From Plenodomus lindquistii (Eukaryota > Ascomycota > Dothideomycetes > Pleosporales > Leptosphaeriaceae): a stretch of 64,000 bases of DNA. Made by a program: the position numbers and the translations under genes. Positions 20,983 through 32,500 of the stretch are shown piece by piece (position 1 is the first letter of the stretch; the number at the start of each line of letters is the position of its first letter). The notes beneath the pieces were generated by a model. It saw nothing but the letters and a program-made list of their open reading frames with translations. It was not told the origin of the DNA and made no database searches. The stretch spans positions 3,658,001 through 3,722,000 of the forward strand of contig JANUWI010000001.1 in the NCBI GenBank assembly GCA_025504975.1, read 5' to 3'.

Positions 20983-23639
20983 CTACGCCTTCCTCTTGGC
21001 CGCCTGCATCTTGCCCAAAATCGTCTTACTCTTGACCCCCTCCTTGACCCCCTCCGCCCTCTCCAACCCCGCATAAAACGACCTCACCTTCTCATGCGCA
21101 ATCACCTTCCTCGCATCAAACCTTAAAATCTGCAAACCCGCCATACTCGTCGCACGCGACAGCGCAACATACGCCTGGCCCTTTTCAAACACTTTGCCCA
21201 AATCAACGCGCACGCGTTCCAGCGTTTGGCCCTGAGCTTTGTGAATGGACAGGGACCACGCAAGGATGAGCGGGATCTGAGAACGCGAGGCTTGAACTTC
21301 GCCGTTGGGAAGCTCAACTTTCCATTCTTCGCGTTTGGTGAGAAGGTCGCGTGTTGTGCCGTCTGCGTTGGCAAAGCGCACGAGGGGGTATACTTGGGCT
21401 GTGTTGAGGCCGAGACCCATTTTCATTTGCTCCGTCTTCATGGCTACTTCGGAGGGGCCGTCGCCGTTGCCGTTGAGGAGTTCCTCTTCGTTTTCCTTGT
21501 AAATGGCGAACATGGGCTCTGTCATGAAACCTATTACCTTGCCGAGGGAGCCGTTGACTAGTGTGTCGTCCATGTTCTTTACCAACATGACCTGTGCGCC
21601 TTTCTTGAGATGGACTTGCTCGGGCACCATGCAGGATTGCAAGAGGCGATCGCGCTGCTCTTTGATAGTGATTGTGCCGCCGTCGCGGGCGTCAAAGGTG
21701 AAGACGTTGCCGTGGAGTTGGGCCATGCGTACATTGTTTGCGCGGTCGACCTCTTGGCGTGTGGGAAAGAGTTCGGTGGCCTCAATGTTCTCGTCAGTCT
21801 TAGGCAGTGGGCGCTCGAGTTGCTTGAACTTGGCAATAGATTCAGGGGTTAGACGGCCCTCACGCATCTCATTGAGCATGTTAGCGAAAACTGGGTCTTT
21901 TTGACGGAACACGTGGGTGAGGCCAATCGTGTGCTCAATGGAGGTTGTCCAGGTTCCAGCGTCAAAGGCGAACTTGGCTTGCTTGCCGGTCTCTGGGACG
22001 GGGGGAAGTTGGAAGAAGTCGCCAGTGATGACAAGCTGAATCCCACCGAATGGACGACCATTGTTGCGGATTGTTCGGGCAATCTGCTCAAGCTTGTCGA
22101 AGAGATCTCCGTCTACCATGGAGACTTCGTCCATGATGAGTACCTTGGTGCGCAGCCACCGTTGCTTTGCCTTCTGGTTCCGCCGAATCTTCTTCACCAG
22201 ATCCTCTGCAGGCTCTTTTCCCAGGCCAATGCCAGCAAAGCTGTGCAGTGTTACACCCCCAATATTACACGCAGCGAGGCCCGTTGATGCTGTTACAGCC
22301 ACTCTGTCTGGCTCACGGGCATACTTATTCTTCAAGGCCGCAATGATCTCCCGTAGAAGAACTGATTTACCAGTACCTAGTCATGATTAGTACGGTGCCC
22401 GTCCTTCTAGAACCAAGAGAACTTACCGGCCGAACCAGTGAAAAAGACACTCTTCTTGTACTCCGTCACCAAGTTCAACACGTTCTGCTGCTCCTCACTC
22501 AAGAAGATGCGATGTATTGTGTTTTGTTTCCTCTTCTTGATAGCCTCCTTGACGATGTCGTCTGCAGCTTGAGCCGTCTTGGACTGGGCCTTTTGCTGTT
22601 CTCGAAAGACCTTCTGCTGCTGCTTCAAACCACTGGCAGTGACGTTGAAGGGGTATTGTGCCTTGGTCTCCTTGGGTACTGGCGTCGCGACAGCCTGCTC
22701 TGGCTCTATCGATATCCTCTTTTTGGGCGGCGCCTCCTCTTCCTCCTCTTCCTCCTCGATTTGGTCTTGTGTCTCCGTGATGGGTTGGGCTTTCAGACTC
22801 TGACCCCATGGCAGTTGTCTCCGCTTCGTCTTAACCGCAGGCTTGGGAGGTGTCTTGAGATGTTCGGCCGGTGATGATGACCACGGGACAGGTTGACTGC
22901 TGTCTTCGATCTTGGGTTGTGCAGTCGGTGGTCTCGAGCCGTAGCCCGAGTCTCTTGACGTGGCTGGAGGGCCCCGCGGCAGTGTGGGGTATGTGACGGT
23001 TCCTTTGGTGGCAGGGTCTTCGACGTCGAGATCAATGTCGCTATCAAAATCGTCCTCGTCGAACAGAGCAATGGCCAGACCCGTCGATGTGCCTCGCGAC
23101 GTGTTGTGAAAGGCGGCGGGCAGTTCATTTTCCTTTTCTATTCCGGCGATGCTCAGGGTGGGATAGTCGAATATGTCTTCTTGCGAGCTCAGCGACTTTG
23201 CGATGCCATTCGATGACCTCTTGGTGCCTTGTGCGACAGGCTTGAATGGCTGTTGCGACCCTCGACTGTTTTGTCGAACAGGATTGCTCAACGGACGCGT
23301 CGTTGAACTTTGCCCTGATCCTACGCGACCGAGTGTGTTTCCTAATGATGCTTGTTTATACGTAGGTTGTGGCGGCGACGTGGGCGCGACAGCGTTGTGT
23401 GCTTGCACGGCTTTCTTGAACATGGTGGCGGTGGTGTGTGGGCGAGCGGGGAGGCGATTGTAGTGCGAGTGTGTGGTGGGCGAAGTTGAAGTATTGCGTG
23501 GCCCGTCCGCGTTTGTTCGCGTAGTGGAGAAACGTGACTGTGAAAGGTGCGCCCCAGAAAGCTGTGGCAGGGACGCAGGCGACCCAATGCGTTGAAACAG
23601 TTTCAGTGACGCACCAAGCTTTTCGAAAGCGAGAAGCAT
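20983..23639 (-). CDS. PIF1: PIF1-family DNA helicase, probable double start (mitochondrial and nuclear)
   Basis: The exons are 23639 (or 23423)..22427 and 22376..20983, with a 50-nt intron inside the Walker A loop (GSAG/TGKS). The products are 868 or 796 residues. The helicase core shows Walker A GSAGTGKS, Walker B VLIMDEVSMVDGDLF, the PIF1 signature with GGIQLVITGDFFQLPPV, LTHVFRQKD, and C-terminal SIHKAQGQTLERVRVD plus QAYVALSRATSM (motifs V and VI). The N-terminal ~330 residues are disordered with an acidic run (IEEEEEEEEAP). The first 40 residues of the longer form (MLLAFEKLGASLKLFQRIGS, then SQSRFSTTRT) resemble a mitochondrial presequence, and the internal Met at 23423 (MFKKAVQAHN) would give a nuclear form. 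The enzyme unwinds DNA 5' to 3' and acts at G-quadruplexes, telomeres and mtDNA. Confidence 0.92.
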
Positions 23640-24760
23640 GCAGCGGTGGCGGATCAAGGCAACTAAGGAAAGAGAGAGTGAGTCGAATAACTTGGTTGTC
23701 AAGTGCAGCGAAAGGAAAGGGTATAAGCAAGACAATGCGCTCAGACAAGTGACGGAACCCGATGTATCTGTGATCTGTGTACGCGGGGATGGCGAACGCC
23801 TGGTGTGCACTGACCTCAAACGCGAACACTTGACACGACAGCCCGGTTGGGTTAGTCATCACGTGAAGCGCGCAATGGTCCCGCGAAAAGAACAGGGCTA
23901 ATGCATCATTGCCGCTGTCAATGGGGCCCAGAGCCGGCTGGGCATTTCTGGGAGATGCAGGTACGACGTCTAATTTGCTACTACGGGGCGTTTGTGCACG
24001 TCTATAAATGTCGACTCGAGCAATCGCTCGCAAGATTATGTGATTATACCATAGATGGATGTGTTGCTCTGCAATACATACTTGTTGGTGCGCTTTTATA
24101 TTTCACCGGCGGTGCAATTGACTAGTCAGGGCAAGCCAGAAACAATCCACGCGCGACGAAGCCAAAGGAACAAGGTTCATGCACGAACCCGCATAAACGC
24201 CAAATGCTCATTCGCTGCAAGTCATTTCGCTTTCAGTGTGTGCGCTGGGTATACGAAGGATGCAACATGGGAACGTAGCGCAGGTAGACAAGGAGAGACA
24301 TACAAGCTTCAGTAGCAAGCACAGCCAAAAGAGAGCGTTACGAACATGCGCCACCAACATGAGAATGCGCTTGGGCAAACTGTAAAAGTCATAATGAGTA
24401 GTGGAGAGTGAGCCCACAATAGCAAGCCTAAGCTTGACGACAAGACAAATAACAAGAGATGCGCACAAGGAGATTCATTCTGGCCAGGAAATAAATGAAT
24501 CGTAACAGCTCTCCCACAAGTAACCCGACTGGGAGAAGCAGTACTGAAAGGTACGTTGACAACAAGCCCGTCCTACAATCGAAAACCTCGTCCCTCGCAC
24601 CGTTTTTTGGTTGAAACATAAGTAGGTAACATGAACAGATAGCTGAAGAGATGATTCGGAAATTGGTGCTATCCAAAAAGGCGCCTCTTAAACAACCAGG
24701 CATGTCATGAATATAGGGTGGATGACGCAGAACAGAATACGACTGACGCAGATGCTGAGC
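23640..24760. other. Intergenic, about 1.1 kb, no gene seen
   Basis: This holds the PIF1 promoter and, from roughly 24.1 kb, what is probably the long 3' untranslated region of the TIA-1-like gene. Frames are below 100 codons and lack domain signals. Confidence 0.4.
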
Positions 24761-26416
24761 TTATCCCTGGTATCCGCCGAAGCCGTTCTGGTTGAAGGCT
24801 GCCTGAGGCGACTGTCCCCACTGCTGCTGTTGGGGGGCGCCGCGACCGTAGCCGCCTGCGCTGCCAGGCTGCTGCATCTGCTGGTAAGCCATCTGAGGGT
24901 TGCCAAAGGCTTGTTGCTGCTGGGCAAAGGGTTGTCCACCGGGGCTGGGTCCTGCCCGCGCATTAGATTGTTTATTTCGATACTGCAGCTTCCTCCGGTG
25001 CCGCTCACCTGAAGGTGACATGGGGCCACCTGACATGGGACCGGCCGACATGGGACCGCCCTGTGGACCACCACCATATTGCGGAAAGTACGCGTTGGGA
25101 GTCTGAGGGTAGGCGGAGGGGGGGCCTCCAGCTGGGGAGTAGCCCTCAAATTGACCCGTTGGGGGACGGTCTTTGCCCCACTAGATTCCAACTGTAAGCA
25201 CATGAAGAGACAAAAGAGATGCGGATCAACCTACGCTGCACTTCAGAGGACGGCCGTTGACATTGTAGCCATTGAGCTGGCAGATGGCCATGGCCGCGTT
25301 CTCGTGAGTGTCCATCTTGATGAAAGCAAACCCACGGTCCGACTGGAAGCGAGTCTCGGTAACATAACCAAAGTTCTGGAACAACGGAACCAAGTCCGAC
25401 TGGGACGTGTAGGGCGTGAGATTGCCGACGTAGCACGTGGTCTGCCACTGTGGAGTTTGTGCCACAACCATGTCGTAGCTCTGTACGCCATGGGTCGGGA
25501 AGTGGTGGTGTCCAAAAGGAGTCGTGGGAGTCATGCCCATGGACGCCATAGCCTGCTGCTGGGAAATGGAAGGTTGGCCCTTCTGGTTGGCCCAGTTGCA
25601 GCGAATGGCGCGCGAACCAAGCCACTCTCCGTCCATGGAGCTGAGCGCGCGATCAGCATCACTGCGGTCGCGGAAAGCAACAAAACCATATCCACGCGAC
25701 CTGCCAGTCTTCATGTCCCACATGACGCGAGCTTCTGATACGGGACCGAATGTAGAGAAGGCCTGGAGCAGGACCTCATCGTTGACTTCGTTGGAGAGAT
25801 CGCCGACGAAAATGTGGAAGTGGTTCGACGTGTCCTCCTTTGCGGTGTTGTTGGACTGATACGCCCAATTGACGCGAATTTCCTGAATGTGTCAGCCTCG
25901 ACGTGAACATGAGCCAGCGCGGTCTTTGGAACTTACAGTGTTGTGAATACGGCGTCCGTTGAGAGTAGCCATGCCTCGCTCGGCCGCGCCTGGGTCGTCG
26001 TACTCGACGAAACCGTAGTTGAAGCCCTGCGCAGTCAAAGTGTCAGCTGCTGTATGCGAGAACGATGACGCGATTGCAATGCGGGCTAGCCTTGCGCAAC
26101 GGATTGCATGCATCGCAGCTGGATGGAGAGCCTTACGGATGGAGAGCTTGCAGTCTTGTCGGGAATAATCTTGACGCTCTGAATGTGGCCTGTGGTCTCG
26201 AAAATCTGGCGCAGCACATCCTCAGTGACTCGAGGGTCCAGTCCACCAACGTAGAGGGCGCGCTTGTTGGGCTCGGGAGCGGCACGGCGAGGCACGTAGC
26301 CGGGCTGCCCGCTGGTTGGGGACATGGGGTTGCCCGACATGGGCGAGCTGATGGCAGTCGGGATGGGGTTGGTGTTCTGCGGGATAATGACAGGAGCTAG
26401 CGGTGGGGGCGGCATG

Positions 26417-26449
<33 letters not shown>

Positions 26450-26535
26450 TGGCCCTGATTGCCATCGTAGCCAGGTGCGCCGCCTTGGGGTGGTGGTGGA
26501 GGCAGCGAAGCCCCTTGGTTCTGCTGGTCGGCCAT
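24761..26535 (-). CDS. TIA-1/Pub1-type RNA-binding protein with three RRMs
   Basis: The exons are 26535..26137, 26026..25937, 25882..25235, 25180..25009 and 24951..24761, all phases closing, giving 499 residues. An N-terminal polyQ/Pro region precedes RRM1 (RALYVGGLDPRVTEDVL with RNP1 in NYGFVEYDD). RRM2 has FHIFVGDLSNEVNDEVL and RSRGYGFVAFRD. RRM3 has TCYVGNLTPYTSQSDLVPLF and DRGFAFIKMD. The C-terminus is Gln/Gly/Pro-rich. This order matches nucleolysin TIA-1/TIAR and yeast Pub1, which bind U-rich RNA, influence splicing and mRNA stability and join stress granules. The last intron (24952-25008) is 57 nt, in frame and stop-free, so retention would add 19 basic residues. The first RRM is split by a 110-nt intron. 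Confidence 0.93.
26417..26450. repeat. CTG/CAG trinucleotide tract encoding polyglutamine
   Basis: About eleven CTG-type triplets (one interrupted by TTG) lie inside the TIA-1-like gene and encode an N-terminal polyGln run on the minus strand. Such tracts vary in length between strains and are common in prion-like RNA-binding proteins. Confidence 0.85.
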
Positions 26536-27389
26536 AGCTGTTGCTGGGGGACGCGCACAGAAAATGGGTTGAAGGGAAGTTTGGAAGGGGACAGTCAATA
26601 TATGACGAATCAGGGTACTGGACCGCGACTCGGGCGGTGATGCAGAATGGGCGGCGTGGACAGGACGGCGGTGGAAAAGTGGTCGAGTGTTGGGCGGGGT
26701 GAGAGCAGCTTCGAGGAGGCGGCAAGGAAAGTGGAATGGGAAAGCACGAACAAGGCTAAGCCACTAGACAGGATGCGAAAGCGCAGAGAAGGAAGGAGAA
26801 ACAAGAGGAAGAGAGGAGAGGAGAGGAGACGCGCGAGGCCGACGCCGAATTACGATGGCAGCTGGATCTCCAGTGGGGGGGTGAGGGAAGGAGAGGTGTG
26901 CAGAGGTGAGGGTCGCCAGAATTAGGCTCGCACTCGCAGCGCAGGCCACGGCCGCCCAAGCGCCAGATGCTGCCAGTGGCCACGGGAGCTACTGTAGTCT
27001 GCCAGCCAGCGAGTGCGGCGAGTGCGGCGAGTGCGACCAGCGACGGGGCTGTTTCATACCGCCGGGACGGGCAGCCTGGCGGGCGGCAGCGCATGGGGTG
27101 TGGTAATATACAGCCTGGGGGCGTACAGAATGCTACAACCAGGTTAGCGGCAGCCGCATGGGGGCATGGATACGGGCAGAACAGCTGGCGGGCCCCGCGG
27201 GAGCTTTTGCTTAGAGGCCTCGAGGCCCTTTTAGGCGGGGCCTTGGGCGACGACTAGCGGCTACCACGCGACCTGCAGCCCTCGTCCCGCCGCGCAGCAC
27301 CCGTCACAGCCTAATACACTCCCCCAGGGCGCATACAGAATCCAGTACACCCCATACACCCATTACGTACCCCATATATACACCTCACC
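26536..27389. promoter_or_regulatory. Divergent intergenic region, TIA-1-like and acidic-protein genes
   Basis: These 854 bases lie between divergent start codons. The left half is purine-rich on the plus strand (AGGAGAGGAG-type runs near 26800-26830). A repeated CGAGTGCGG word occurs at 27010-27030, and a TATA-like CCCATATATACACC precedes the ATG at 27390. No gene is seen. Confidence 0.45.
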
Positions 27390-28615
27390 ATGGCTGTCGC
27401 AAACACCCCCCAAACAGCCCACGAGCAACCCAAGCCGCCTGCCCAAGCGCCCACCCCGGCCGGCAATCACAATCTCGACACCCTCCAAAGCATGCTCAAC
27501 CTCATTGTATGCGCCCAGCCAGCCAGCCCCATGCATCCACCACCACATCTGCACAGCCATACTAACAACACCAGTTCATCCAATCTGGCCGCTTCATCAA
27601 GGAACACCAGGCCGGCGGCGGCACCGGGCGCATGAAGCTGGGCATGCAGCGCACCGTACCCATCGCCGCCGATCGCTTCCACGACGCCCTCGACGAACTC
27701 GACAATGAAGTCCGCCTGGCGCAAACCGTTATCCGACGCGACCTAGCCCTGATCAAGGAAGCCCGCAAGAAGCGCGATGCCGCCGCCAAACAATTCGAGG
27801 CAGAACGAGCCAGACTCGCAACCGAGGCGAAGAATGCGCCGGCGCAAACACTGGAGCCGCCCCCCGTTAAGATCGAGAAGGTGGCTACCCCAGCAGAGCC
27901 CCAAGTCGTCGCGGACAAGACGCCAGAGCCAGTAGTAGCCAAGGTCGATGAGCCAGAGCCTACTTCTCTGAAGCGGGAAGCAGAGAATGTCCCACCGCCC
28001 ATCAAAACCAATGCAGACACACCACCGCGAGATCCCCTCTTTGATGGCACCCCCACCACCGGGAACCCGCAGGACACCGAGTTCGACTTTGACGCCATCT
28101 TCGGGGACGCCATGGACACGGCTGGCGAGGGCAATCACAACGATATCATGGACACCTCTGGCAACATGGACTTCAACCTCGACCAAGGCAACGATGGTTC
28201 CTCCCTCCTACGAGGCCTCGAAGACTTTGCCAAGGACAGCGATGACGATAACATGGGTCAGGGTAATAACATGGACATTGACTTTGGTATATCGGATGAC
28301 ATGACACACGGCCTCCCTGACCTCACAGACCTGAGCGCACCCGAACCAGCTGCCAAGGTTGAGAGTGCACCAGTGTCTGAACCAGCACCAGCCCCAGCAC
28401 CAACCTCAGCCCCAAAGGTCGAAGACTCCAAGCCAGCAACTGCACCACCCGCCCCCGAGCCTAAAGTCGACGACACAAAACTCGTCCCACCACCGCAAGA
28501 AGATTTCATGGCCACCATGGCCACTGACAATCTCGACGACCTCTTCAACATGGACGAGTATGAGAACCCAGAAAACTCATCATTCGACGATGCATTCTTC
28601 GATTTTGGAAATTAA
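27390..28615 (+). CDS. Acidic conserved fungal protein of unknown function
   Basis: The exons are 27390..27506 and 27575..28615 with a 68-nt intron (GTATGC, ACTAAC, CCAG), giving 385 residues. Residues 25-60 contain NLDTLQSMLNLIFIQSGRFI, followed by a helical coiled-coil segment rich in Arg/Ala/Glu (about residues 75-120). The remainder is Pro/Ala/Glu-rich and disordered, with acidic blocks containing Phe and Leu (DTEFDFDAIFGDAMD, NLDDLFNMDEY) and an aromatic acidic end (FDDAFFDFGN). Acidic-hydrophobic blocks of this kind resemble transcription activation or Mediator-tail contacts. A fungal Mediator subunit of the Med2/Med29 type is one possibility, but I cannot prove it. The intron and the TATA-like element support a real gene. 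Confidence 0.75.
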
Positions 28616-28796
28616 ACTTTTAGTTTCATTCATTGCTTCATATCCTTTTTCCATATACGATACCGATACAGATACCAATACCAACACCAATACCCTAATT
28701 TATGAATGAATCAATATACATGGTTTTATTTTATTTTACGATTGTTCAATGAATCCCAATCATGTCTGCCCCCATTACAACAATCCGCATAAGATG

Positions 28797-28814
28797 CCCC
28801 CCCCCCCCCCCCCC
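28797..28814. repeat. Poly-C tract, 18 bases
   Basis: An uninterrupted run of 18 C on the plus strand (G-run on the minus strand) in the 3' intergenic region. The exact length is liable to sequencing error. Confidence 0.85.
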
Positions 28815-29005
28815 ACCTCTCTCCTCCTCCCGACCTGCAATCCTGCAGCCAAAAAAAAATACCCTTGAACCCCTCGACTGCCTTGCCTAGCGGTCGCTGC
28901 GTGACGAGATCCTTGGCTAGTTATAGGGATGGATGGATGGATGAAGGCTGTTTTTACCCTCAAGATGGAGGGAGCTAGTTTTTGCAAGTACAAAGGGTTT
29001 GGATG

Positions 29006-29026
29006 AAAAAAAAAAAAAAAAAAAAA
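29006..29026. repeat. Poly-A tract, 21 bases
   Basis: An uninterrupted run of 21 A, followed by an A/T-rich stretch and, at 29095-29110, an alternating TA run. It is between convergent genes. It could be a retroposed poly-A remnant, but no element or target-site duplication is visible around it. Confidence 0.8.
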
Positions 29027-29558
29027 TTAAAATTAAATTCCATCTTTACATTTTTTACATTTTGGGCTTCGTGTCGAAGTGACTTATACGGTGGCATATA
29101 TATATATATAAAAAAACAATTACTCGACGGAGATTGCATTGTTCAAGTGGAACGGCGCTGTTGCTTGGATTACTGTAAGCTGGTATGTAGATGGTCTAAC
29201 TTTGTTTAACGATACTATGCATGCATGTAGTCTTTACGAATTGTGACTTGCACAAAGTTGAGTTGAGCACTGCCTTCTCTACTCATAAATGAATCAAGGG
29301 GGGGTTGGACAATATGCCATTGGGCTATGCTTCATGCGGGGTATCTAATCTACATAACTTCCTTGCTTCCTTGCTTGCTTCCTCATTCAACATCTCTCAT
29401 TCCTTCAATATGATATGCTTCCAATCCCGCCAACCCCTAAACTCTCGTCTCTCTCAAACCTTCCCAAACCCTCCTCCAAGTACCAAGAAGCCTGCAAAAT
29501 CCGCCGGGTATGTGTTTCGTAACCGCCATAATCATGCTCCTCATTACCAACATTCGCC

Positions 29559-32500
29559 TCACTCTGCCACTGGCCCCTCAGGCGTCCCACCCATGACTAA
29601 ACTACTCGCCTCAGGACTCATCGTCGGTTTCGCCTCGTCTTCGCCATCACGCTGCGCACTAACCACCTCATCAATCATGGCTGCAAAGTCCACCGTGATA
29701 CCGCCAACGTTCATCTTAAGTAGCGCAGCAGCCTCGTGACCGTCATTGAAATCCATGCTACCATGCCGTGAGCTATTTGCGCGTCCATTCTCCATCGTCA
29801 CCATGAGTTCTTCGTTGCTAAACATGTTTGCGCCGCCCCAAAGCCCGTTCGTTGCTGTCGCGGGATCTTCGTAAAGGTCGAAACCTAGGCTCAGCGGCCC
29901 GCCTTTTGGCGGCGAACTCGGCATCGGCATGTCGCTTGATAGGAAATCGTCGTGCAGGAAGTCGGAGAACTGGCCACCTGGTCGACCGGGCGTGTTAAAG
30001 GTGGGGAAATTGGAGAAGTCGATTGCGTGGGAAGGAGACGAAATGGGGTGATCCGAGAGCAGGGCGTTGAGTTGGCGGGTGAAGGGTGTCTCGGGGGCGA
30101 TTGTTGCGGCGCGGGTGCCGCGAGGGGTAAAGATGTTTCGTGAGGGTGTCATAAGTACGTCCATGTCGTCAGTGCCGCGTTTAGGTGTCAAGAGGCCCCG
30201 GCGGCGAGAGCCTGGCGTAGGCGTCTTCAAAAGGTCCTGAAACAGGTTGTTCTTCTGGGGTGTAGTCTTTGGCGAGAGTTTGTCCTCGAAAAGATCGGCA
30301 AAGTCATCGTCAGCCCGTGACTTGTGCGAGGGCGGCGGTGGGCAGTTCTCCTTGTCGGGATTCTCTTCTTCCACAATAGCGGGTCGTGCTACAGACTTTT
30401 CAAACCATTGCGGCCGGGGTTGTTCACAAGGTATGCAGCCATCATGGCCGATTCCCGCGTCATCACATCGTCGGCATGGTCGTTCGCGATCACAGGCCTT
30501 CTTCAGGCCCTTGCATCGCTGGCAGCGAGGCTTCTTGGGCGCGTCGTCATCGGCAACAGCGGTTGGGGCCTGGAGCGGCAGAGCTGAACTGGGAGCTAGT
30601 GACTTGGTTTCGCCGTCTTTTCGAGGCGATGGGAATAGTAGGCGTCTAGTTGGGCGTGGCGTCAGATCTGGATCGATGTTAATGGGAGACTTTTGGCTGC
30701 CTCTGAGACCAGCTGGGCTTGATTGAATCGCCCGTCGTAATGCAGCCTGTGCACCTTCTAGTTCGGCGCCATTGGCAGTTTGCATGCTGACAGCACGTTC
30801 GAGGCTAGGCAGGGGCCGCATGTGACTGTCAGAAGGACCATCAAGTGACCTATTGGGTTCATCTTGTTCGCCCGGCACGACAGAGTCAGACTCCGGCACA
30901 ACAGCGTCAGAGACCAGATCATCAGCTTGACTCATAGACTTGGTGCGAGACCCCGAGGCTCCTCCCCTCTTCCGCTTCGCCGGCTTTGATGACTTGTCCC
31001 ATACCGTCTTTGGCCGCATAGCCGCCTTTTTCATGAGCCAGAGGCCACATGGGTTGCAAAGATTGAGCGGCTCGAAAGTATTTAGTGTTTTCTCTTCTCT
31101 GGTGAGGTTGTTCTTGAAGATGCGATACTTTGGTTCGCCATCAGTGTCGTCCGTGGTATCGATCGCTTCAAAGGCAATGACATCAGTACCAGCAGTATCG
31201 GTGGATAGTTCAAGACCCTCTGGAGTCCCAAGCTCTACGCGCGTGTAGGCCTTCCGCCAGGTGGGCGTATCAATCTCTCCGCAGTTTACGCAGTGCTGAG
31301 GCATCTCACCAGCAGCGATCGCCTTTTCGAGTCGATCCTTGATGTACTTTCTTCGCTTGGCGCCCGACCCACTACGTGGGGCGTTTGGATCAGCAGGAGC
31401 AGCAGCATCCGACATTGGCTCTGCTCCAGACCAGGTATGAGACCTGGGCAGACCTCGTGATTTGGTAGTTTTACCAGGCTGTGTAGGCTGTACCGGCAAG
31501 CTTGGAGTGGCAGAACGACTGTACACTGCTACTTCGCTCTCGCCGGTCGGTGAGAGATGGGACGCTGAGTCGGGAGATTCAGCTTTGGCGGATGCCAATC
31601 GTGACGTTTCCTGGGTTTGATTCTGCTTAGCCAGCCCAAAAGGAAAAGAGTCTTTCGGTGCCAGGCGATCTGTCAGGCGATTGTATCCTTGACGAGGCGC
31701 AGTACCCTGGGTATAAGCACCCGAATTGCTTGGGGGGAACTGTTGTTGGAATTGGGCGGGATCAAACATGTCGTGGCTCGTTGCGTCCATGTTCATGCCT
31801 GACATGTTGATATCCTGTTCGATGCTCTCCGCAATGGGTTGTACCGGGTGTTTACGATACGGTTGTTTGGGCCGTGGAACGTATGACTGTGGCAGGTGCT
31901 CCACTGGACCGGGATTCACGTGCTGCCAGGGTCGGCGTACCTTGTTTTGGCGAGGGCCAACCCTGTCTTGAGTGGTGTTCAGCTTGCCTCCGAAGCCTAC
32001 ATTATCTTCCTCACGTCCCAGAGCCATATCACTAACAAAGCCCGAATCAACGGGTGCGGCTATGGTGGGAAGGTTTGGACTGGATGGTGCTGGGGATACA
32101 GTCTGGTTTGGGGCCAGCGGTGGTGAAGATGGCATCTCTGTTGGTGTATCTCCTGGACTATCGTCTCTTTCGTCAGGCGAATCAATAGCATTATCTGAAA
32201 AGGCTGATGTGTCATATGGCGACATGTATGGTCGTCCTGCATCCATCGATGCATGTCTCAACGCACTAGGAGCCGGTGGCCGTCGCTGGCCGTGCTGCCC
32301 AAAAGACCTGTTGCTGGGGCGGGGTGTGGGTGCACGAGGAACCAGGTCTGCGCTAGCCGATGAGTTGCCGAGTGTCGGTCGGTGAAGTCGTACAGATGCT
32401 GCCGTGCTGGCCGTAACTCGCAACGAGTCATTGTGGGCGTTGAGTGGTGTATTCCTCGGCCTCTTTGCTTGGGTGATCCGGGCTCTTTTCTTTGGTGGAC

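Larger units (their letters stand above)
28616..29558. other. Convergent 3' region with homopolymer runs
   Basis: This lies between the acidic-protein gene and the GATA-type regulator. It contains degenerate GATACC/AATACC hexamers (28657-28694), an 18-base poly-C run, a 21-base poly-A run and a TA dinucleotide run. No coding frame is supported. The poly-C and poly-A tracts may hinder assembly and sequencing. Confidence 0.55.

Noticed and set aside
26222..26725. 167-codon minus frame with a polyAla run
   Set aside because: It is an alternative frame of the CAG tract in the TIA-1-like gene, which is read there as polyGln.
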